From positions 4,575,392 to 4,639,391 of the forward strand of contig NZ_CM001466.1 of the NCBI RefSeq assembly GCF_000231055.2: DNA of 64,000 bases, read 5' to 3'. This stretch comes from Saccharomonospora azurea NA-128. GTDB taxonomy: Bacteria; Actinomycetota; Actinomycetes; Mycobacteriales; Pseudonocardiaceae. The translations under genes were made by a program, and so were the position numbers. How positions within the stretch are numbered: position 1 is the first letter of the stretch; every line of letters starts with the position of its first letter. The notes beneath the pieces were generated by a model. That model did not search any database and was not told the origin of the DNA. It saw only the letters and a program-made list of their open reading frames with translations. Below are positions 1 through 7,408 of the stretch, piece by piece.

Positions 1-1
1 G

Positions 2-874
2 ATGCGACCGACGCTGAGCTGGACGCCGACCGGCGTGAGCGCGCCGTGCACCACGGAGCTGACTGAGGTCGCGCGCGTGGTCGGCGATGGCGGTGTGGTG
101 GTGCTGAGCGGGGCCGGGTTGTCCACGGAGTCGGGCATCCCGGACTACCGCGGCGCGGACGGGACACTGACCCGGCACCTGCCGATGACCCACCAGGAGT
201 TCCTGTCCAGCGACGAGGGCCGACGCCGGTACTGGGCGCGCAGTCACCTCGGCTGGGCGGCGTTCTCGCGGGCCCGGCCCAACGCCGGTCACCGGGCGGT
301 GGCGGCGTTGCAGCGCAGCGGTCACGTCGCGGGCGTGATCACGCAGAACGTGGACGGGCTGCATCAGGCGGCGGGCGCCGAGGGAGTCGTGGAGCTGCAC
401 GGCAGCCTCGCGAGCGTCGTCTGCCTCGACTGCGGGCGCACCGGCTCCCGCAGGCAGCTCGAACAGCGGCTGCGCGCCGCCAATCCGGACTTCCGGGCCG
501 AGGTCACGCGCATCAACCCCGACGGCGACGTGGACCTGCCCGAGCACGTCGTGCGCGACTTCCGGTTGGTGCCGTGCTCGGCCTGCGGGACGGGGAGGCT
601 CAAACCGGATGTGGTGTTCTTCGGCGACAGCGTGCCGCGGGCCCGGGTCGACGAGTGCCGGAGGCTGGTCGACGACGCGCGGGCCGTCCTGGTTCTCGGG
701 TCGTCGCTGGCGGTGATGTCCGGACTGCGGTTCGTGCGCCAGGCCGCGAAGGCGGGCATTCCGGTGCTCATCGTCAACAGGGGTGAGACCCGCGGCGACG
801 CGCACGCCCGGGTGCGCGTCGACCGCCCGCTGGGCTCGGCGCTGACCGAGCTCGTCGCGCGGCTCGGCGGCTGA
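2..874 (+). CDS. Sir2-family NAD-dependent protein deacylase (sirtuin)
   Basis: Sirtuins remove acyl groups from lysine side chains, using NAD+ and releasing nicotinamide and O-acyl-ADP-ribose in the cytosol. The NAD-binding GAGLSTESGIPDYR lies at about residues 37-50, TQNVDGLH near 114, the catalytic histidine in ELHGS near 133, and zinc-binding cysteine pairs CLDC near 141 and CSAC near 192. The length of 290 residues is usual for bacterial class II sirtuins. The ATG at base 2 is the first in-frame start that can be seen; an upstream start outside the window cannot be excluded. No operon partner is visible; the next gene starts 273 bases downstream and belongs to a different kind of locus, so this gene probably marks the conserved flank of the defence island. 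Family assignment is secure; the substrate is unknown. Confidence 0.93.
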   Translation: MRPTLSWTPTGVSAPCTTELTEVARVVGDGGVVVLSGAGLSTESGIPDYRGADGTLTRHLPMTHQEFLSSDEGRRRYWARSHLGWAAFSRARPNAGHRAVAALQRSGHVAGVITQNVDGLHQAAGAEGVVELHGSLASVVCLDCGRTGSRRQLEQRLRAANPDFRAEVTRINPDGDVDLPEHVVRDFRLVPCSACGTGRLKPDVVFFGDSVPRARVDECRRLVDDARAVLVLGSSLAVMSGLRFVRQAAKAGIPVLIVNRGETRGDAHARVRVDRPLGSALTELVARLGG

Positions 875-1136
875 TCCCGATCACGAGGTCGACCGTCCCT
901 CCTCGGATTCCAGAGCCGGTCGTCGCTGGCAGCGGGTCTTCACCCAGTTCGATTCCCGTGGGCCCCTTAGCGCAGACGTGTTACGGCACCGGGTGCTACA
1001 TCGACCTGCTCTCGGCACCGAACATTGAGGATCGCTGTTGACTCTGTATGTAACGATCAGGTTGCTGAGGGTAAGCGTTGTTGCGAACGCTTGGCTGTAC
1101 TCGATGTAGCAATGGAGTACGCCTGGATTACGCCGT
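875..1136. other. Intergenic leader with tRNA-like fragments
   Basis: No gene was found in this stretch. Bases 947-966 resemble the T-loop and acceptor 3' end of a tRNA (GTTCGATTCCCGTGGGCCCC), and 961-975 resemble a tRNA 5' end (GGCCCCTTAGCGCAG). The T-stem does not pair and no cloverleaf can be folded across them. These could be remnants of a tRNA-linked attachment site at the edge of the island, or chance. A possible -35 box TTGACT is at 1038-1043, without a convincing -10. Confidence 0.3.
1073..1092. promoter_or_regulatory. Inverted repeat upstream of the defence operon
   Basis: A perfect 7-bp inverted repeat AAGCGTT-N6-AACGCTT lies 55 bases before the start of the kinase-helicase gene. 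Its size and position suit an operator for a dimeric repressor, or a small hairpin in the leader. No regulator gene lies next to it, so its role is inferred from position only. Confidence 0.4.
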
Positions 1137-1147
1137 AGGAGGGCTTG

Positions 1148-4100
1148 TTGTCAGTGCGACCGGGAATCGTGGCGGACCGCTTCCGCCTGCTTGGGCCTAT
1201 CGGCAAGGGCAATATGGGCGAGGTGTATCGGGCCGAGGACCAGGCTGCCGGGGACGTCGACGATCGCGTGGTCGCCGTGAAGCTCGTCCTCCGTACCCGT
1301 TCCGGCTCGCACATCGATTCATTAGCGGGGACGAAGGCCGGCGAGCGCTTTCAGCGAGAAGTGCGGATTATGCGCCGGCTGGACCACCCGAACCTGCCTC
1401 GCCTCGTCGACGGTGGTGTGGATGCCGAGGGGCTGCCTTACCTGGCGATGGAGTTCCTGGACGGGCGCACCCTGCGTGATCTGATCTCCGAACGAGCGCA
1501 GTCGCCCGTGTCCTGGGTCGTGGCTCTGGGTGCGCAGATCGCCGACGGACTGGCGGCCGCGCACGCCGAGAACGTCGTGCACCGTGATCTCAAGCCTTCG
1601 AATGTGATGGTGGTGCGCGGTGGCGTGGTCAAGGTCCTCGACTTCGGCATGGGGCGTATGGCCGACGACACCGACGCGGCACGGCTCACCAGCACCGGCG
1701 TCACGGTGGGAACGGCCCGCTACATGGCGCCCGAGCAGTTCCGCGCTTCGGCGGTCGGCCCGGCGGCCGACCTGTATGCGCTGGGGTGTGTGCTGTTCGA
1801 GTTGCTCACCGGCGTCCCGCCGTTCCACAGTGAATCGGCGCATGAACTCGGGCACAAGCACCTGACCGAAGAGGCGCCACCGTTGCTTCCCCTGCGGCCC
1901 GACGTGCCCGTGGAAGTGGCCAGGCTGATCGACAGCCTGCTGGCGAAGGACCCGGCGGACCGGCCGGTGGACGCGGGCGCGGTCCGTGACGCTCTTATTG
2001 CGCGGAGCACGGATGCGGACGAAGAAACCGTGTCGGGGTGGGAGGCGTTCAACCCGGTGACCCGCCTCATCGAGCTGCGCTCAGCCGGTACCTCGGTGCC
2101 AAACCCTGGCGCGGATACGAAGCCGGCCCCAGGGGCGGGGATGGACGTCTTCGGCGTGCACCGCAGGTTGATCGACGACTACCGGGCCTTCACCGAGGGT
2201 GGCACGGTCATTCGCGACCAGCGGATCGCCGCGTTCGTCCGTGACGATCTCGACGCCAAGTCGCAGTGGCCCGACCCGTGGCTGTCGCTGAACCCGTTCT
2301 TCGCCTCGGGCGGCACGGTGCTGGAACTTGCCAGGGACGGCGTGCTCCACGACGAGTGCACGCGGATCTTCCAGACCGGCAAGACCGAGGGCGGCACGGT
2401 ATGTAATGGACGGCCTCTCGCGTTCCACCGCCACCAGCGCGAGGCGATCGACATGGCACGCACCGGCGAGTCCTACGTCCTCACCACGGGAACCGGCTCG
2501 GGCAAGTCGCTGTCCTATCTCGTGCCCATCGTCGACACCGTGCTCAGGGCCCGCGATCAGGAGGGACCGAGCGCGCCGAAGCGGGTTCGCGCGATCGTCG
2601 TCTATCCGATGAACGCGCTGGCCAACAGCCAGCTCAAGGAGTTGGACAAGTTCCTGCTCGACGGCTACGGCCCCGGCAGGCAGCCGGTCACCTATGCCCG
2701 CTACACCGGTCAGGAGGGCGAGGAGCGGCGCAGGGACATCCAGAACAATCCGCCGGACATCCTGCTCACCAACTACGTGATGTTGGAGCTGATGCTCACT
2801 CGGCCCGACGACCGGCGTTCGCTGATCAGGATGGCCACCGGGTTGGAGTTCCTCGTCTTCGACGAGCTGCACACCTATCGTGGCCGTCAGGGCGCGGATG
2901 TGGCGTTGCTGATTCGCCGGGTGCGGGAGGCCTGCCGGGCCGAGAACCTGCAGTGCGTGGGTACTTCGGCCACGATGTCGAGCGAGGGCACCGAGGAGGA
3001 CCGCCGGGCGGTAGTCGCCCGGGTCGCTTCTACCCTTTTCGGCACGACGGTGCGGCCCGAGCACGTCATCGGGGAGACCTTGGTGCGTGCCACAGGTGAG
3101 GCGCCCCCAACAGTGCCTGCCGAGCGGCTCCGCGCGCTCGACGCCCCCCGCGCCTATGCGGACCTGGTGGCCGACCCGCTTGCACGGTGGATCGAGACAC
3201 GCTTCGGGCTGGCTACCGAGGAGGGCACCGGCAGGTTGGTCCGGCAGCGACCCGCGAGGATCGAGGACGCGGCGGCCGAGTTGGCGGCCGACAGCGGTGT
3301 GCCCGACGACGTCTGTGCTGAGGCCATCCGCCGGACGCTCGAAGCGGGTTCGCAGGCGAGGCATCCGGTGACCGACCGCCCGCTGTTCGCGTTCCGGCTG
3401 CACCAGTTCCTGTCCAAGGGCGACACGGTCTACGTCACCCTGGAAGACAAGGAGACCCGCCACCTGACCCGCGACTACCAGCGGGTTCAACCGGGCTCGG
3501 ACGGCAAGATCCTCCTGCCTCTGGCCTTCTGCCGCGAGTGCGGGCAGGAGTACCTCACGGTGTGGCGCAGGACCGGCCCCGAAGGCACCGTCTACGAGCC
3601 GCGCCGGGACACCACCGCGACAGGTGGCCGCGCCGGCGACGGCTACCTCTACATCGACCCGCACCGGCCGTGGCCCGCCACCACCGAGGAGGCGATCGCC
3701 GATCGGCGCCTGCCCGAGTCGTGGCTGGACGTCGACGCTCACGGCTACGACACGGTGCGCGATTCGTATCGCAAGCGGCTGCCCCAGGCCATTACCGTGG
3801 ACGCCTACGGCAACGAGGGCAAGGGGGACCTCGCCGCCGCTTTCATCCCGGCGCCCTTCGGATTCTGCCTGCACTGCGCGGTGAGTTACGAGCAGGTGCG
3901 CGGCAAGGACTTCGCCAAGCTGGCGACGCTCGACCAGGAGGGCCGCTCGTCGGCGACCTCGCTGGTGTCGGCGTCCATCGTGCGTTCGCTCAAGCAGGCC
4001 CCCGAAAGCGCGCTCGACGAGAAGGCCCGCAAGCTGCTGACGTTCGTGGACAATCGGCAGGACGCTTCGCTGCAGTCCGGGCACTTCAACGACTTCGTGC

Positions 4101-7100
4101 AGATCACGCAGCTTCGGGCGGCGCTGTACCAGGCGGTGGTCGACGCGGGTGAGGACGGCATCCGGCACGAGGAACTCGCCTCTCGCGTCACCGACGCTCT
4201 CGGGTTGAAGCCCGCCGACTACGCAGGTGCCACGGACCTACCGCCGTCGTTGGCCCGCAACGCGGCCAAGACGTTGCGCGACGTGATCGCGTTTCGGCTG
4301 TATCTCGACCTGCAACGCGGTTGGCGGGTCACCATGCCCAACCTGGAGCAGACCGGCCTGCTGCGGATCGACTACGAGGACCTGGACTGGCTGGCCGCGA
4401 ACGAGGAACGTTGGACGCGAACGCTGCCGGAGTTGCGGGCCGCCGAGCCGGGTCTGCGGATCGACATGATGCGGGTGCTGCTGGACGAGATGCGCCGGGC
4501 GCTCGCCGTGGACGTGCAGTACTTCCGCGATGAGTTCGACAGTCTTCAGCGCGCGAGCGAGGAACGGCTTGTCGAGCCGTGGGTGCTGTCCACGAATGAC
4601 AAGCCGAATGTCGGCACGGCGTATCCACGCGGCTCCAAACCCGGGATGGACCGCTCGGGGCTGTTCCTGTCGGGGCGCGGCAAGTTCGGTAAGTACCTGC
4701 GCAGGACCCACTTCTCAGGGCTGTCGACCGACGACACCCAGCAGGTGATCGCTGATCTGCTGGAGGTGCTGGCCGAAGCGCAATTGGTGCACCGGGTCGA
4801 GACGACACCGCAGCGGGGCGGCCGGTTCCGGCGCTCGGCGGGTCCGCCTATGACGGGCTACCGCATCGCGGCGAGAGCCCTGATCTGGCGGGCGGGCACG
4901 GGCGAGCGGGGCACCCACGATCCGCTGACCCGCACCTACGCCAGTGGGGAGGGGCCTCGGGTTAACCGGTTTTTCCGGGACCTCTACCGGAACGCGGCCG
5001 GGGTGCTCGGTGGGCTGGGGGCCAAGGAACACACCGCCCAGGTGGATCCCGCGGAGCGGGAGCGGCGCGAGGAGCTGTTCCGCAACGGGGCCCTGAGCCT
5101 GCTCTACTGCTCGCCGACGATGGAGCTGGGTGTCGACATCTCCGAGCTCAACGCCGTGATGATGCGCAACGTGCCGCCCACGCCCGCGAACTACGCCCAG
5201 CGCAGCGGCCGGGCGGGCCGGTCGGGGCAGCCCGCGCTCGTCACCACGTACTGCGCGACGGGCAACAGCCACGACCAGTACTATTTCCGCCGTTCCGACC
5301 GCATGGTCGCGGGCGCGGTGGCCCCGCCCCGGCTCGATCTCGCCAACGAGGATCTGGTGCGCTCGCATGTCCACGCGATCTGGCTGGCCGAGTCGGGACT
5401 CAAGCTCGGCCGTTCGATTCCCGACGTCATCGACATCGGCTACGCCGAGGACGCCCGGCGTCCAGACCCGGAGCTGCCCCTGCACGACCACGTGCGCACG
5501 TCCCTGCACGACGACGCCGCGCGCCGCCGTGCTGCTGCCGCCGCGCGCGAGGTACTCGGCGAGATGCTCGACGAGCTTGCCGACAGCGCGTGGTGGCACG
5601 ACACGTGGATCGACGACACGGTACGGGCCGCTGGGGAGCAGTTCGACCGCGCGCTGGACCGTTGGCGGGATCTGTTCCGCGCCGCGCTGGTGGATCAGGC
5701 GGAGCAGAACCGCAGGGTACTCGACCACACGCTGTCCGAGAACGACCGTAAAGCGGCCGTGCGGCGCCGCAGGGAGGCGGAGACCCAGCTCAACCTGCTG
5801 AAGAACGAGACCGCGGACGCGAAGTCGGTGCTGTCGGACTTCTACCCGTACCGCTATCTGGCGAGTGAGGGTTTCCTGCCGGGTTACTCGTTCCCCCGGC
5901 TGCCGCTGGCCGCCTACATCCCCGCGAGCGGCCGCAGGTTCGACGACGGCGACTACCTGCAGCGGCCCCGCTTCCTCGCGATCCGCGAGTTCGGCCCTGG
6001 CGCGCTCATCTATCACGAGGGCGCCCGCTACCAGGTGACGCGCATCCAGTTGCCGCCGGACGCGAGCGGCGACGTGGTCACTACCACCGCCAAGCGGTGT
6101 TCTTCCTGCGGCTACCACCACGAGGAGAAGGACAACGCCGATAGGTGCGAGATGTGTGACACGCCGCTGCGGGAGACGACCTCGGGGCTACTGCACCTCC
6201 ACACCGTCTACACCCGGCGCCGGGAGCGAATCTCCTCCGACGAGGAGGAACGCAGGCGGGCCGGGTTCCGGTTGGTCACCTCCTACCGCTTTCACGACCA
6301 CGGGGCGCGGCCCGGCCGCCGGGACGCCACCGTGTCCGACGACCGTGGAGCGCTGGCCACGCTCACCTACGGCGACTCCGCCACTGTGCGCATCACCAAC
6401 GTCGGCCGGCTACGGGCCGCCGAGAACGAACCGCCGGGGTTCTGGCTCGATCCGGCCGACGGCCGGTGGATGAACGAGCGCGACGCCGCCGAGGCCTCCG
6501 GTGACTCCAGCGAGATGCCCGTGGTGGACGCCGACGGCAACGAAAAGCGCCGCAAGAAGCGGGTGATCCCGTATGTGGAGGACCGCCGCAACATCCTGGT
6601 GGTCAAGCTTGCCGAGGCGTTGCCGGAGGCGACGGCGCTGTCGCTCATGTACGCGCTGGAACGCGGTATCGAGGCGGCTTTCGAGCTGGAGGACGCCGAG
6701 CTGACCAGCGAGCTGCTGCCGCCGGACGAGGGTGACCGCGACCGGATGCTGTTCACCGAGGCCGCCGAGGGCGGGGCTGGGGTACTGCGGCTGTTGCAGG
6801 CGGACCCGACAGCACTGAGGCAGGCCGTCCAGGCAGCCCTCGACATCTGTCACTTCACCCCGGACGGCACCGACCGGGGTGGACCGCACCCCGACCGCCC
6901 GTGTGCTCGCGGCTGCTACGAGTGCCTGCTCACCTACGGCAACCAGCCCGACCACGGGGCCATCGACCGGCACTCGGTGTGCGACTTGCTCGTCCGGTTC
7001 GCCGGGGCCAGGGTGCTCGCTGCCGGGCGGGGCGAGTCGCGCACGGAACAGCTGGAACGGCTGACCGCGCAGTCGGACACGGGGCTGGAAGCCAAGCTCA

Positions 7101-7387
7101 TCACATTCTTGAAGGAACGGGGTCTGCGCCTGCCCGACGAGGCGCAGACCTTCGTCTCCGAAGCACTGGCCCGCCCCGACTACGTCTACCGGCTCCGTGG
7201 AGTGAACGTGGCAGTGTTCGTCGATGGCCCCGTGCACGAGTATCCCGTGATCGCCGAACGCGACCGCGAGGCGGAGGACCGTCTGCTCGACAAGGGCTGG
7301 GACGTGGTCCGGTTCCCGCACGACGGGGACTGGGAGGCCATCGCCGACCAGTTCCAGCGCTATTTCGGCCCCGGCGTGGGCGCCTGA
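1148..7387 (+). CDS. Ser/Thr kinase - DUF1998 SF2 helicase - nuclease-like fusion (DrmAB/DruE-like)
   Basis: Giant protein of about 2,080 residues. Residues 10-285 form a Hanks-type kinase: GKGNMGEV glycine loop, AVK lysine, HRDLKPSN near 145, DFG and APEQ. No transmembrane segment follows, so it is cytosolic. Next comes an SF2 helicase: TGTGSGKS near 448, DELH near 572, GTSATM, and the motif VI region QRSGRAGRSG near 1351. CxxC pairs appear near 800, 915 and 1652-1670, then the DUF1998 cysteine cluster CARGCYECL near 1919. The last 100 residues (PDYVY, VFVDGPVHEYP, then GWDVVRF) look like a Vsr/DUF559-type nuclease fold. AGGAGG at 1137-1142 favours the TTG at 1148 over that at 1145; GTG 1154 is possible. 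It is the first gene of an operon with drmD-like and drmMI-like genes. DISARM has DrmA and DrmB as separate chains; Druantia DruE has helicase and DUF1998 in one. The kinase fusion is unusual. Domain calls are firm; the nuclease call is tentative. Confidence 0.85.
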   Translation: MSVRPGIVADRFRLLGPIGKGNMGEVYRAEDQAAGDVDDRVVAVKLVLRTRSGSHIDSLAGTKAGERFQREVRIMRRLDHPNLPRLVDGGVDAEGLPYLAMEFLDGRTLRDLISERAQSPVSWVVALGAQIADGLAAAHAENVVHRDLKPSNVMVVRGGVVKVLDFGMGRMADDTDAARLTSTGVTVGTARYMAPEQFRASAVGPAADLYALGCVLFELLTGVPPFHSESAHELGHKHLTEEAPPLLPLRPDVPVEVARLIDSLLAKDPADRPVDAGAVRDALIARSTDADEETVSGWEAFNPVTRLIELRSAGTSVPNPGADTKPAPGAGMDVFGVHRRLIDDYRAFTEGGTVIRDQRIAAFVRDDLDAKSQWPDPWLSLNPFFASGGTVLELARDGVLHDECTRIFQTGKTEGGTVCNGRPLAFHRHQREAIDMARTGESYVLTTGTGSGKSLSYLVPIVDTVLRARDQEGPSAPKRVRAIVVYPMNALANSQLKELDKFLLDGYGPGRQPVTYARYTGQEGEERRRDIQNNPPDILLTNYVMLELMLTRPDDRRSLIRMATGLEFLVFDELHTYRGRQGADVALLIRRVREACRAENLQCVGTSATMSSEGTEEDRRAVVARVASTLFGTTVRPEHVIGETLVRATGEAPPTVPAERLRALDAPRAYADLVADPLARWIETRFGLATEEGTGRLVRQRPARIEDAAAELAADSGVPDDVCAEAIRRTLEAGSQARHPVTDRPLFAFRLHQFLSKGDTVYVTLEDKETRHLTRDYQRVQPGSDGKILLPLAFCRECGQEYLTVWRRTGPEGTVYEPRRDTTATGGRAGDGYLYIDPHRPWPATTEEAIADRRLPESWLDVDAHGYDTVRDSYRKRLPQAITVDAYGNEGKGDLAAAFIPAPFGFCLHCAVSYEQVRGKDFAKLATLDQEGRSSATSLVSASIVRSLKQAPESALDEKARKLLTFVDNRQDASLQSGHFNDFVQITQLRAALYQAVVDAGEDGIRHEELASRVTDALGLKPADYAGATDLPPSLARNAAKTLRDVIAFRLYLDLQRGWRVTMPNLEQTGLLRIDYEDLDWLAANEERWTRTLPELRAAEPGLRIDMMRVLLDEMRRALAVDVQYFRDEFDSLQRASEERLVEPWVLSTNDKPNVGTAYPRGSKPGMDRSGLFLSGRGKFGKYLRRTHFSGLSTDDTQQVIADLLEVLAEAQLVHRVETTPQRGGRFRRSAGPPMTGYRIAARALIWRAGTGERGTHDPLTRTYASGEGPRVNRFFRDLYRNAAGVLGGLGAKEHTAQVDPAERERREELFRNGALSLLYCSPTMELGVDISELNAVMMRNVPPTPANYAQRSGRAGRSGQPALVTTYCATGNSHDQYYFRRSDRMVAGAVAPPRLDLANEDLVRSHVHAIWLAESGLKLGRSIPDVIDIGYAEDARRPDPELPLHDHVRTSLHDDAARRRAAAAAREVLGEMLDELADSAWWHDTWIDDTVRAAGEQFDRALDRWRDLFRAALVDQAEQNRRVLDHTLSENDRKAAVRRRREAETQLNLLKNETADAKSVLSDFYPYRYLASEGFLPGYSFPRLPLAAYIPASGRRFDDGDYLQRPRFLAIREFGPGALIYHEGARYQVTRIQLPPDASGDVVTTTAKRCSSCGYHHEEKDNADRCEMCDTPLRETTSGLLHLHTVYTRRRERISSDEEERRRAGFRLVTSYRFHDHGARPGRRDATVSDDRGALATLTYGDSATVRITNVGRLRAAENEPPGFWLDPADGRWMNERDAAEASGDSSEMPVVDADGNEKRRKKRVIPYVEDRRNILVVKLAEALPEATALSLMYALERGIEAAFELEDAELTSELLPPDEGDRDRMLFTEAAEGGAGVLRLLQADPTALRQAVQAALDICHFTPDGTDRGGPHPDRPCARGCYECLLTYGNQPDHGAIDRHSVCDLLVRFAGARVLAAGRGESRTEQLERLTAQSDTGLEAKLITFLKERGLRLPDEAQTFVSEALARPDYVYRLRGVNVAVFVDGPVHEYPVIAERDREAEDRLLDKGWDVVRFPHDGDWEAIADQFQRYFGPGVGA

Positions 7388-7408
7388 CGAGGGAGAGAAA
7401 CACAGCAC

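Noticed and set aside
940-1000. Complete tRNA gene
   Set aside because: T-loop-like and 5'-like blocks exist but stems do not pair and there is no anticodon arm.
2081-4168. 695-codon ORF on the minus strand inside the kinase-helicase gene
   Set aside because: High-GC antisense shadow; residue make-up is Arg/Gly/His-rich with no domain, and the plus strand encodes clear helicase motifs.
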